A stretch of 64,000 nt of DNA from Symbiodinium natans (lineage: Eukaryota; Sar; Dinophyceae; Suessiales; Symbiodiniaceae), in the NCBI GenBank assembly GCA_905221605.1, contig CAJNDS010002547.1, forward strand, positions 294,458 through 358,457, written 5' to 3'. The notes beneath the pieces are model-generated. The model was not told the DNA's origin. It saw only the letters and a list, made by a program, of their open reading frames with translations, and did no database searches. Of the stretch, positions 28,540 to 37,771 are shown piece after piece. A program made the position numbers and the translations under genes. How positions within the stretch are numbered: position 1 is the stretch's first letter; each line of letters starts with the position of its first letter.

Positions 28540-28950
28540 CATGTTGCATCGCTTGGCGTCCCGTGCCATTCCAGGTCAAAATCGCACGATGACGCGTGTG
28601 AGAAGCAGCTCGGGCCGAAAGTGCTACGTGCGGGCTCACTTTGGTCTTGGTACTATTGCTATCTTCTCCTGTTCAATTCGGAAGCGCTGTGTGACAAGTC
28701 TCATGTGGTAGCAGAACATGCATCGCTTTCTCCAGCTTCGCTGAGGTCTTCTAACGTGCAGCTCGAAAGGCATAGTCGGCTCAGTAACCAGAGCGACGCG
28801 AGCACGGCGGACACGAGAGGGTCGCGTCGGCTGAGTGGCTCGGGCATCACTGAAGCTACGGAACTGCCATTGCTTTCCGAGGCAGGGTTCACATCCGTGA
28901 TTTGAAGCCCGATCGAGTGTAACACCCCAGGATCCATAACCCACGTATCT
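28540..28950. repeat. Duplicated module X, copy 1
   Basis: About 410 bp repeated at 29236-29693 with ~90% identity by eye, covering AGAAGCAGCTCGGGCCGAAAG through CAGGATCCATAACCCACG. Both copies keep open frames on both strands (plus: ...KSHVVAEHASLSPASL...; minus: ...DVNPASESNG...RRDPLVS...), so a duplicated exon is possible, but the coding strand is not decided. Confidence 0.8.
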
Positions 28951-29215
28951 TCACGCACATGGTATGGCCAAGCCGAGTAATTTAGCAGCGGTCCATGCAG
29001 GCGGAGGATGACACCACGCCTTGCAGTAATGTTTCGCAGTGCGACCATGAGACGCTGAGCATGCTGCCTGGTTGCATACATCTCCGGGCGCCGCTGTCGT
29101 TCGGGCACGGACACAGTGCTGGGCTTTAGAGGTATTGGAGAACCTGGAAGGTTACAGTAGAGTTTGGCAGGACCTTGCCCGATGCCGGCTTTTCGGCCAC
29201 CTGTCAATCAGGTAA
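28951..29215. repeat. Duplicated module Y, copy 1
   Basis: About 260 bp repeated at 30550-30815 (GGTATGGCCAAGCCGAGTAA through GCCGGCTT.TCGGCCA). On the minus strand both copies keep an open stretch with VPERxRRPEMYATRQHAQRL, nearly unchanged. Together with copy 1 of X it forms a 168-codon minus-strand frame (28701-29207) of unknown function. Confidence 0.8.
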
Positions 29216-29235
29216 AGTTCATCTTTCCGATCGTG

Positions 29236-29693
29236 CCATGTTGCATCAATCGCCGTCCCGTGCTTTATGAGGTCGACATTCCCGTCAGATGGCTCAGCGA
29301 ATTATGATGACTCGTGCGAGAAGCAGCTCGGGCCGAAAGTGTTAAGTGCGGGCTCACTTTGGTCTTGGTGCTATTGCTGTCTTCTCCTGTTCAATTCGAA
29401 GGGCGGGATAGCTCGGGCTTCCCAGAAGAGCTGTGTGACAAGTCTCATGTGGTAGCAGAACATGCATCGCTTTCTCCAGCTTCTCTGACGTCTTCTAACG
29501 TGCAGCTCGAAAGGCATAGTCGGCTCATCAACCAGAGCGACGCGAGCACGACGGACACGAGAGGGTCGCGTCGGCCGAGTGGCTCCGGCATCACTGGCGC
29601 TACTGAGATGCCATTGCTTTCCGAGGCAGGGTTCACATCCGTGACTTGAAGCCTGTTTGATTGTAACACGGCAGGATCCATAACCCACGCATA
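29236..29693. repeat. Duplicated module X, copy 2
   Basis: Second copy of module X. It differs from copy 1 by a ~25-bp insertion (GGCGGGATAGCTCGGGCTTC region, ~29401-29425) and scattered substitutions. Confidence 0.8.
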
Positions 29694-29775
29694 TTTTAAG
29701 GGGCTGCGCCCATGGGCGGGCAGCGCAGGCAGAAGCTCGAGGAGTGTCGTTCTGCAAACGGGGAAGGCGAACAGG

Positions 29776-29872
29776 CGCGCGCGCGCGCGCGCGCGCGAGT
29801 GCCCGCCCGTCCGTCCGCCCGCACGCACGCCTGCCCACCCGCCCGCCCGCCGCCCGCCCGGGGTGCGTCCCG
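29776..29872. repeat. (CG)n run and CCCG/CCGT low-complexity tract
   Basis: A CGCGCGCG run at 29778-29798 followed by degenerate CCCGCCCG/CCGTCCG repeats. Strong Z-DNA and CpG-dense candidate. Confidence 0.9.
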
Positions 29873-29961
29873 GTCCTCTGTTGGCTTTCATAGTCGGAAG
29901 GCACGGGTTTGGCGACAGAGGGAAAGCTATGCACGCGTGGGCCGCTGCGTCGTCCAAGGCC

Positions 29962-30072
29962 GGAGCCGCTGATGCTCATGATGCGCGCCCGGCATCCCGG
30001 ACTGGGCCCGCTGATGCTCCTGATGCGCGCTTAAGGTTCCCGGACTGAACCCACTGATGCTCATGATGCTAT
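29962..30072. repeat. ~48-bp tandem repeat, 2.3 copies
   Basis: GCTGATGCTCATGATGCGCGC occurs three times with small changes (29967, 30009, 30053 region), separated by a CCCGGACTG-type linker. Confidence 0.7.
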
Positions 30073-30549
30073 CCTACTTATTTTGCGCAAGAAAAAACCG
30101 TTCACCGGCGGCACCACATAGTCGTCCTTATTGTGCTTCGCACAAGGCAAGCTTGCTACCCACGGGAGTCACCCATGCCTTTAGTCCGCGCCAGGCCACA
30201 AGGACCATGGCGCTGCCCGGTTTAACGGCTGTCACCAATACTTTGAGGCGGTGGGGCTCCTGGTGGCGGCGGGGTTGGGGGGGGTGGGGCAAGCAGAGCC
30301 CTTAAAACACTTCAGCTCAAGCTTCATTTCAAGCTAAAGATAAAGATTACAAGCTGTGAGCAGGCTTGGGCAGCATAGGTTTGAGATCGGCGGGCATGCA
30401 GGTCCAGGGATGCATTGGAGCCCTCAAAACACTTCATTCCAAGGCAAAGAAAGTAGCAGGTTGGGAGCAGGCTGGGGCAGGGAAGTAGGGGAGGGCGGGG
30501 AGGGTGGTGCAGGGAAATTAAGTCTTCACTGACGCCGGGGTCGGCGGAT
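30073..30549. other. Spacer with a short imperfect duplication
   Basis: The phrases AAAACACTTCA...CAAG and GAGCAGGCTTGGGCAG recur about 115 bp apart (30304 and 30425 regions). No gene seen. Confidence 0.4.
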
Positions 30550-30815
30550 TCACGCACGTGGTATGGCCAAGCCGAGTAATTTAGCAGCGGTCCATGCAGG
30601 CGGAGGATGACACCACGCCTTGCAGTAATGTTTCGCAGTGCGACCATGAGACGCTGAGCATGCTGCCTGGTTGCATACATCTCCGGGCGCCGGTGTCGTT
30701 CGGGCACGGACACAGTGCTGGGCTTTAGAGGTAGCAAGGTTCGGAGGACTTGGAAGCTTACAGTAGAGTTTGGCAGGACCTTGCCCGATGCCGGCTTGTC
30801 GGCCAACTGTCAGGT
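30550..30815. repeat. Duplicated module Y, copy 2
   Basis: Second copy of module Y, 1.6 kb from the first. The minus-strand frame 30324-30806 again contains VPERHRRPEMYATRQ. Confidence 0.8.
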
Positions 30816-31307
30816 TTCTGTTTGCCAACGCCCACGCCACCAAGTCAGCATTGGGCAAGATGCCGAGGCCCACCATTGCTCCCCCCAACTTCGTGCCTGG
30901 TGCCGACGCTCACCGGTATCTCTGCCAATGGCGGCTCGCGCCAACATGGACGAGAGTGGACGGCTAGGGCGTTTCTATAGTTGAATTGTCGCCTGCAGCG
31001 TGGTGGAGAAGTCCTGGCAAACATAGGCAAGTGCAGCAGGACGTGTGCCAGACATGTGCTAACTTTCCCATCCGAGGTGCTCGCAGGTGGAATGGCAGCT
31101 GTGGTGGCAATCGATTCGGCGCCTCGGCGTGAAGGAAGATAACCGGAGATTTTCTCATATTTCCACGTTGCTGCGTCGCAAGTGCTAGGTCGCCAGGGAA
31201 CTAGATATTTGGACCGTTGCATTTTTTGAATGTGAGCCCTGACTTCAACCGGCAGAGACAGCAGAGACGACCCGAATAGCCGCACGCGGACTTCGTAAGT
31301 CGTCAAG

Positions 31308-31493
31308 ATGCCAGACGTTGTCAGCCTCAGGTATGAGGACGCGTGCCAGAAGCAAGCCGAGCATCAGCGGCGGATACAGCGAGTCGCGTCCGAAAACAGC
31401 AGCGAGTTGACGGTGCTGGTCGCGGCCCTCCGTGCTGAGAAGCGCGTGCTGGAGCAGCGGCTCCTGGGTGTGAATCATGTGCTGCAACCTTGA
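31308..31493 (+). CDS. Candidate coiled-coil exon A1
   Basis: ATG-initiated 61-codon frame, MPDVVSLRYEDACQKQ then a heptad-like Leu/Glu/Arg-rich stretch (LTVLVAALRAEKRVLEQRLL). Related exons at 31,970, 32,804 and 46,699 keep LRYEDACQ and ALRAEK-LEQ, and conservation of the reading frame among copies is the main evidence that it codes. The family is not recognised; the protein is probably a structural or scaffold coiled coil. The ends of the exon are uncertain. Confidence 0.45.
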   Translation: MPDVVSLRYEDACQKQAEHQRRIQRVASENSSELTVLVAALRAEKRVLEQRLLGVNHVLQP

Positions 31494-31560
31494 GTGATGT
31501 CCCTTCGTTCCCAAAGATGTTTGCAGCTACGGCCCATGACTCCATGACTGCCGACTGCAG

Positions 31561-31635
31561 AAACCTGCAGAGCGAAACCAGCTGAGGCTTGGCCAGTGTG
31601 AGGACGAGTTGTTTGACGCCAAGGAGTGCCTGATG
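31561..31635 (+). CDS. Candidate coiled-coil exon B1
   Basis: Preceded by CTGCAG. Reads KPAERNQLRLGQCEDELF then DAKECLM. The copy at 46,917-46,991 reads KPAERNQLRLCQGDAELF then EAKEWLM in the same frame, with changes that keep the charge pattern. Confidence 0.4.
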
Positions 31636-31810
31636 AGTGAGTTCATACCGTGACTTGCCGACCTCAGGGTAATTCGATACTTCTTATCGATGCTTGTGAG
31701 TGTGCAGAGTCTTCAGGGTCCCCATAAAAAATGGCATTCTTGAATCTGTCGCCCGATCCCCAAGTTCAGTTCAATGGGAGGTTCTTGGGAGCATGGCAGT
31801 GGCAGCCCAG

Positions 31811-31905
31811 GCACTGCGCTCTCCAAAAAGAGTTGGAGCAGGAGCACAAGATCAGCAGCGGCGCGCGCTGCCGTGTCGAGAAGCTGCGAAGCAAGCTGCT
31901 TGCCC
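31811..31905 (+). CDS. Candidate coiled-coil exon C1
   Basis: Follows GCAGCCCAG, a likely acceptor. Reads CALQKELEQEHKISSGARC then RVEKLRSKLLA. Near-identical copies start at 32,634 and ~47,160. Confidence 0.45.
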
Positions 31906-31969
31906 GTACTATCTTGTGTCTGCCAACGTTGTCCACGACGGTGTTGTAGCATCCCCACACGCTGACACC

Positions 31970-32227
31970 ATGTGCCAGCAGTGCCGAGCCACATTGAGGT
32001 ACGAAGATGCTTGCCAGCAACGGGACCAAGAAACGAAGCAAGTGGAGCTTTGTCGGCAACAGCTGCAACGCGTCGAGACCAGAAACGACGAGTTGACCGT
32101 GCTGGTCTCAGCCCTGCGGGCTGAAAAGGACTTGCTGGAGCAGCAGCCGCTTGCCAATGATGATAAAGTTTTGCAAAGCTGTCGGTCGTACGTGCCCAAA
32201 CCTTCAAGATTCGGTCGTGGGCCTTGA
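31970..32227 (+). CDS. Candidate coiled-coil exon A2 with CxxC start
   Basis: Begins MCQQCRATLRYEDACQQRDQ, then a long charged heptad stretch (ELCRQQLQRVETRNDELTVL, ALRAEKDLLEQQ), ending in a Ser/Arg tail at TGA. Almost identical to exon A3 at 32,804, showing a tandem duplication of about 830 bp. Confidence 0.5.
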   Translation: MCQQCRATLRYEDACQQRDQETKQVELCRQQLQRVETRNDELTVLVSALRAEKDLLEQQPLANDDKVLQSCRSYVPKPSRFGRGP

Positions 32228-32580
32228 ACGATAGTGCAAATCACGAAAGCTAGCTTTCGTTTGCAACCTTCTTTGTTTTGGGGTAAATAGGACTTGGGGG
32301 GCCTTGGTCCCTGATCTCTCGCGGATTTAGGTGTCACGAGGGGGGGGGGTTCTCGATTAGGCGAGGGGGTGGGGAGGCCCCCCCGGACCTTTGAGGGCGG
32401 ACGTTGTTTTTGGCTCCAGTTTTTTTGGGTGGGGACTTTTTTTTTTCCTCTATACTTCCATGATGGAAACCCATCATCCGAGCGTTGTGGTTGCAACTGG
32501 AAGGCGGCCTGCGCCCGACCCAACACCAAGCATATGAATCTTGTTGAAACCCGTCATGCGAGCATTATTGAAGGTGTCGT
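32228..32580. other. Spacer with homopolymer runs
   Basis: Contains G(10) at ~32341, T(8-9) runs at 32415 and 32438 and CCCCCC; no gene seen. Confidence 0.45.
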
Positions 32581-32633
32581 CGGACCCCCAAGATCAATGG
32601 GAGGTTCTTGGGAGCATGGCAGTGGCAGCCCAG

Positions 32634-32740
32634 GCACTGCGCTCTCCAAAAAGAGTTGCAGCAGGAGCGCAAGATCAGCAGCGGCGCGCGCTGCCGTATC
32701 GAGAAGCTGCAAAGCGAGCTGCTTGCCTGCGTCTGCCAAC
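32634..32740 (+). CDS. Candidate coiled-coil exon C2
   Basis: Follows CAGCCCAG. Reads CALQKELQQERKISSGARC then RIEKLQSELLA; a diverged copy of exon C1 in which substitutions keep coiled-coil character. Confidence 0.45.
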
Positions 32741-32803
32741 ATTTACCCGCATAGTGCTGTTCCGTAGATCCTTCCTTAGTCTGTTTGGTTCTATGCTCCC
32801 TCC

Positions 32804-33088
32804 GTGTGCATGCAGTGCCGAGCCACATTGAGGTACGAAGATGCTTGCCAGCAACGGGACCAAGAAACGAAGCAAGTGGAGCTTTGTCGGCAACAGCTGC
32901 AACGCGTCGAGACCAGAAACGACGAGTTGACCGTGCTGGTCTCAGCCCTGCGGGCTGAAAAGGACTTGCTGGAGCAGCAGCCGCTTGCCAATGATGATAA
33001 GGTTTTGCAAAGCTGTCGGTCGTACGTGCCCAAACCTTCAAAATTCGGTCGCGGGCTTGTCTTGGGCGATAGCCAGAACGACGAGTGA
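32804..33088 (+). CDS. Candidate coiled-coil exon A3 with CxxC start
   Basis: MQCRATLRYEDACQQRDQET then the same heptad stretch as A2, and an extended tail (FGRGLVLGDSQNDE) before TGA. The tail GACGAGTGAGTGAC could instead be a GT donor site, so the stop may be intronic. Confidence 0.5.
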   Translation: MCMQCRATLRYEDACQQRDQETKQVELCRQQLQRVETRNDELTVLVSALRAEKDLLEQQPLANDDKVLQSCRSYVPKPSKFGRGLVLGDSQNDE

Positions 33089-33760
33089 GTGACTGAGCAG
33101 CACCCGGGCACTCTCATATCGCACCTACCGTATCCGCTCATGCCTTGTCTGGTTCCAGTATTGGGTAGTTTGCAGAGCAATGCCGTTCAACTGCTGTTCC
33201 CTTGAACCAAGACCAGCTACTCCAGCTGTGAAAACAACTCAGGTTCAGCGATGCTGCGTTGCAGGCCACCTCCAACCAGCATTTATCTGAGTCCGATTCC
33301 CAGGTTCCGCGCAAGATGTAGCGAGCCAGGCGGCAATTGAACAAACTTGTCTCCAGGAATGGACACCCAACAGGACTTCGTGCGGTCACTGTACACTGAG
33401 GAAGTGTCAAGCGCTGGACGCGCAGCTCAAGCAAGTGTCTTGACTCCGCACTACGACATGCGCGGTTGACCCGATGTCTCTGGAACCTGATGAGGGGATG
33501 CGGACGGCTAGCTGGTACATTGTACCGAGATGTACCGAGGATGAATGCGCGAGATCTGCAAACAAGATCGAGCAGCTCATCTGAATCTTGGTATACCCAT
33601 GTATACCCATGATGGTCATTGCATGTCATTCCGATTGCTAGAGGGTGGTGTGGCACTCGCAAGGCCCACCAAAATCCCGGCCTCTGCCTCGGACGCTTGC
33701 AGCAAGGCATGCCAGACGTGTGATCAGGACCGAAGAGAACCCCGCTGTAAGAGCCTGCAG
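33089..33760. other. Spacer, no gene recognised
   Basis: Possible exon fragments near 33,160-33,230 (GGTAGTTTGCAGAGCAATGC) cannot be fixed. Nothing else seen. Confidence 0.35.
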
Positions 33761-33948
33761 CTGAGAGAGGGAGAGAGGGAGAGAGAGAGAGAGCGAGAGA
33801 GAGAGAGGCGGACGCCCACAGCTTGGTCCCACCTTTCCATCGAGTAGCCCCGAAAACCGGGGCGGGCGTGGACGCCAGGGGCTTCGGCCCCAAGCCTCCA
33901 GAAAGAAGGAAAGAAATAGAGAGTGAGAGAGAGTGAGAGAGAGTGAGA

Positions 33949-33999
<51 letters not shown>

Positions 34000-34004
34000 A
34001 AAAG
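33761..34004. repeat. GA-rich microsatellites
   Basis: Two GA-rich runs, 33766-33810 and 33903-34004, separated by ~90 bp; the second is mostly GAGAGAGT then pure GA. The 358-codon minus-strand frame over them is Ser/Leu low complexity and is not a gene. Confidence 0.9.
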
Positions 34005-34499
34005 AGAGAGCTGAGCAGGACGAGCTTGACATTGGCCAGTCATTCCCAGAGACCTCTCCGGCGGCGGCGGCGGCCTGTGCCCTACTGTGCATTCTTGCTT
34101 CTGGCCCAAGATAGCTTGAGGATAGCATGAGCCCTGCGTGCTGCTTGAGGTTTGTCCGGAAGAGTGGGACCCATGCAAGCTCCTTTTGCGACTTGGTCTT
34201 TCTAGGAGCGTCAAGCGCCTGTTGCAAACCTTGGGTGTCCTTGATAGTTAGGGCCGATAGAGTGACTCTGATGTGATAGTCTGAGGCCGGATCTCTTGCC
34301 ATACCTCTCCGCTCCTCGTCTCTCTTATGAGCCAGCTACATGGCAACACTGCAAGTAGGGAAACGGCAAACGTCGAGCATCGTCGAGCTTTTGCTGCACG
34401 CGCAGGTGCCGGATATCCTGAGCTGGCGCCTGACGTCCCGGCAGACCAGGAGCCCCGAGGCTGGGGTGTGATGCATGGCGTCTTGTGTGCAGACACACG

Positions 34500-34598
34500 A
34501 GAGTTTGATACGGAACAGTTGCGGAACCTAGCTTCGGACGTTTGGAATGAGGCCTTGCTACGGCACGTGGCCGAAATGGGGAGCTTGGACAGGCACTA
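34500..34598 (+). CDS. Candidate exon of an unknown host gene (first of three)
   Basis: Inside an open frame from 34,327, the stretch EFDTEQLRNLASDVWNEALL then RHVAEMG is helical and coding-like. Boundaries are not fixed. It precedes two further candidate exons on the same strand. Family not recognised. Confidence 0.3.
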
Positions 34599-34648
34599 GC
34601 GGGTCATTCGCTTGCTGAAGGCATGATACCACAACTTGTCTTGCACAG

Positions 34649-34763
34649 GCCTTCGTCCATCGTGGAGTATTCAGATGCGGTGATGCGGGTCTTAAATGGA
34701 GACTCGGGCAACTTTGACATCTTCTCAGATGATGCCCAGCAGAAGTTGTTTGACTGCCTCTTG
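34649..34763 (+). CDS. Candidate exon of an unknown host gene (second)
   Basis: Flanked by TTGCACAG (acceptor-like) and GTTTGC (donor-like). Reads RPSSIVEYSDAVMRVLNG then DSGNFDIFSDDAQQKLFDCL, amphipathic and acidic, with no stop. Confidence 0.35.
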
Positions 34764-34893
34764 GTTTGCTTAGTGCTGTACACTGCAGGCTCCCGACTCC
34801 TTATATTCCTTCATTCATTTCTTTCGAGCTACAATTTTCATCTGACTTGATGTTGCTTGAGCGCTTTTCCATCTGAGGTCGACGGTGGTGCAG

Positions 34894-35437
34894 GCCGCGA
34901 GCACTAGCTCGATTTGCTGAGAGCTGTGTAACCGACATCGTGCAGAAGAACCTTGGGCATCTGCTGGAGGGCACCCGTGCTTTTGACGAGGAATCTTTGT
35001 GGCTTGCGGCACACCACGTACTCCTCAACTACGGTCTTGGTAGCTCTCCGGCGGTACAGAACCAGATCTCAGAAAGCATGCTGGATCTGTTGGGAGAGAT
35101 GCTGAAAGACCTGCCGCGGGAAGCTACCAGACCTAGCAGGGCCCTGTGGAGACGGATACAGCGTTGCAAATCGCATCTTAAGATCGTCCTGCGCTCCTTG
35201 TCCAAGCCTCAAAGACAGAACTGGGTGTCCCTGTTGGTCGAAGCACTGCACGGTACGCAAGCCGCTCCAACGAGCGTCCACAAGAGTCTGCTTGGAGAAT
35301 TGCTTCTCCTCTGGCGAGCTGACGACAATCCCCGCCAAACATACGCAAAAGCCCTTGGGCAGCTGGAAGCCTTGAGAAAGTCCGAGGCGTTCCGAGACAG
35401 CGGGCCTGAGTTCGACGCCCTGAGCGCAGCATGCTGA
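34894..35437 (+). CDS. Candidate terminal exon, helical protein of unknown family
   Basis: After GGTGGTGCAG the frame is open for 181 codons to TGA: RALARFAESCVTDIVQKNLG ... LLNYGLG ... LLGEMLKDLP ... RRIQRCKSHLKIVLRSL ... LLGELLLLWRADDNPRQTY. The regular Leu spacing and charged faces suggest an all-helical, possibly repeat-containing protein. I do not recognise the family. A broken copy of its first ~30 codons lies at 27.35-27.45 kb. The phase with the preceding candidate exon does not close with the simplest splice choice, so the gene model is uncertain. Confidence 0.5.
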
Positions 35438-35469
35438 AGAAAAAGAGGGTGGCGACTTGTGGAGACTGT

Positions 35470-35990
35470 GCGCCGTGATCATATCCTTGTAAAGCGATGG
35501 GAACGCCATTGAACGCCTGAAAAGCAGAGCCCCTCAGTTGACGATGCGTTTTGGTGGGCTATATCTTAGAACCTTGAATTTTCGCAAAGCGATACCTTCA
35601 GACATCAAGCGTGGATAACTGATGCTAAAACCCTTTAACGCGATGGGAACACTTGACAAGCGCCACCCTTCATGTTACGTCCATTAGTACCGCCGGCCGG
35701 TTTTGGCAGTCGCTCGGTCAAAGTCGCAAGCGTCAAAACCCCCAGCCATTCAAGCAAGTAAGGGGTGGACACGAATGCCCAAAACCCTGTAAAGCGATGG
35801 GAACACCTGAAAAGCGACACCCCGAAGTTCATGAACCGTTGGGTGTGCTACAGCCTTGAATATTTCCCAAAGTGACACCTGCAGACATCGAGCGTGGATA
35901 TAGCTGATGCTAATGCCCTGTAAAGTGATGGGAACACGTGAAAAGCGACACCTTTCATCTTGCGTCCAGTAGCGCTCAAATGGAAGCGTG
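35470..35990. repeat. Diverged tandem copies of a CCCTGTAAAGCGATGGGAAC motif
   Basis: Four copies at ~35,488, 35,628, 35,786 and 35,911 of a phrase TGTAAAGCGATGGGAACAC, each followed by GAAAAGCGACACC-like sequence. Between them alternates GACATCRAGCGTGGATA...CTGATGCTAA. The period is 125-160 bp, strongly diverged. Confidence 0.75.
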
Positions 35991-36311
35991 CTATGTGAGA
36001 ACGGCCTCTTCGGCAGCAATGGAGAGTTGGTCTGACATTCAAGCGTCATGTACTGGCTAGACTCAATCAGGATCGCCATAGAAATAAGCTCTAGCGAAAC
36101 CACCTGGCAACAAACGGAGGTGCATGACGACTTCGAAGATGAGGAGGAGGACAAAGGCTCCACGCGAAAGTTGCGGGTTCACGCTGCAGCGTCCCTCCGA
36201 TCTCCGCTTGTGCAACAGCAGACCAAAGTGGCAGCCTCAGCAAATTGCCTGCCGACAACTATGCCTAGTCAGTGGCTGATTGGCGCGGTGCATTGCTACC
36301 TTCGTGTTAAC

Positions 36312-36409
36312 ATGAACAAGGAGATCGAAGAACTACGGGAGGCGGGCCGGCAGGAAGCCGCCAAACAGCAGCAGGCTTCGGAACTGCAGTTGTGCATTCA
36401 GGTGCAGGG
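36312..36409 (+). CDS. Candidate coiled-coil exon (NKEIEELREAG)
   Basis: Within the frame 36,048-36,431. Reads MNKEIEELREAGRQEAAKQQ then QASELQLCIQ, followed by GTGCAG. Typical heptad-like coiled coil. It may belong to the same exon-shuffled family as exons at 31-33 and 45-47 kb. Confidence 0.35.
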
Positions 36410-36626
36410 TTATGTCGGCGCACATTGGTGATGATTGATTGAGAGTCGAGGCAGAAGTGGAATCGAAGAAGCAAGCAGAGCAGGCAAACTTGTTGCCCTC
36501 ATTGTTTTGACCGTGTTTCCTCGGCCCATGCATGTGGCAAAGTCCACAGGATCAGGTGCAATTTGAGTCTTAAAGAAGGGGAAGATTTCCCCTAAACCGC
36601 GTCCCTGATTCCTAAGCCGCAAGCCC

Positions 36627-36712
36627 TAAGCGAAAGGAGCTGCGGGCCACCTTGGACGAGAAGGAGCGCCTGAAGGCCGCAGTGCAAGCCACGCAGGGAC
36701 CTCAGGCCTCGA
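36627..36712 (+). CDS. Candidate coiled-coil exon D, copy 1
   Basis: Reads KRKELRATLDEKERLKAAVQ then ATQGPQ. The copy at ~46,128-46,205 reads KRKELRATLDEKEHLQAAAQ then ATQGPQG. The preceding 75 bp (GGTGCAATTTGAGTCTT...) are also duplicated. Confidence 0.4.
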
Positions 36713-36767
36713 ATCCTCCGGGTGCATCGGTGCATCTGAGATTTCCTCGCTCGTCCCTCTGTCTGTC

Positions 36768-36792
36768 TGTCTGTGTGTGTGTGTGTGTGTGT
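36768..36792. repeat. (GT)n / CTGT microsatellite
   Basis: CTGTCTGTCTGT then (GT)11. A related GT run follows the other copy of exon D at 46,232-46,248. Confidence 0.9.
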
Positions 36793-37771
36793 GCGCCTGC
36801 AGGAAGTAGGACGACAGGCTATGAACCCTAAACCGTAGCCCCCAAATCCAATGCTGATTGGGCCCATATAAAGGTGTGATCTTGAGGAATGGCATGGGTT
36901 TGGAAATCCGAGTGACATTCCGTCTCGCAGGGACGCAACGTGGAGCCAGAGAGCTGGTGTCCTTTTCTCTGAGGGCTGGGGGTTCCTGCGCCAGTTCCTG
37001 CAGACGCTCAGGACGGAGCTTGCCCTCATGAAGTGGATGGGCCCAGGGCCCAGTTATGAAGTGGCCGGAGATGGTCGGAGTGATTCCCAAGCAAGCCGAC
37101 CCCATCGACACATCCACGCGTGCGTCTGTTGCGGAGGCCACACGGCTGTCAGCGTGGCCGAGTGCTTCACCATGTGGCGCCGCTACATGGTGCCTATGCT
37201 GCAGCTGCCTTCGGGTCGTCAGGTCATGTCAGGTCAGGGAGGGCAATCAGTGAATCAGGGCAGGCACCTTTCGTCGAACTGCGCCCAGGAAGCGCTCAAG
37301 GATTCCAACAAGAACTTCACGCCCGTGAAGGCATCTGGCCCTGGCCACTTGCATCGGCAATCATCGGTAGCTTTGGTACGCACGCGGGCTGTGAGACGTC
37401 CTCCCTAGACACCTCCAAAAAGCTTGTGACGGCAGCTGGAGCATGCTTTGCTGCTCTCGACATGTGACGGCATGTACAAGTTTAGAGCACGCCGCCTTCA
37501 CCTTCCATCGTGACACACACACACACACACACACAAAAGACGGGGACTCCTGCTGTCTGACAAACATCGCCAGGATGCCATGTCCCGCTTCATCGAGGTG
37601 GAGCGCAGGGGCATCCTCCGCTCTGTGTATGTGTGTTGGAAACACTATGTGGGAACCTCAGACTTTTCCATCGGCAGCAATGTTCGGTTGTGACGAGGGA
37701 CTCGTAGCAGCAGACCTACCCCTTGAGGATGTAGACGTAGGTGGGGAGTTTTGCAAATCCAGTGTCTGCAC
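36793..37771. other. Spacer before the tandem duplication
   Basis: Contains (CA)n at 37,513-37,533. Open frames near 37,028-37,467 lack a recognisable domain. Confidence 0.4.

Larger units (their letters stand above)
31191..31905 (+). repeat. Duplicated coiled-coil exon block, copy 1
   Basis: The interval from GGGAACTAGATATTTGGACC through the CTGCGAAGC exon is repeated at 46,473-47,222 with the same order of intron and exon pieces. It carries the candidate exons A1, B1 and C1 listed separately. Confidence 0.8.

Noticed and set aside
33138-34214. 358-codon minus-strand ORF
   Set aside because: Half of it is Ser/Leu repeats from GA microsatellites and the rest has no recognisable domain.
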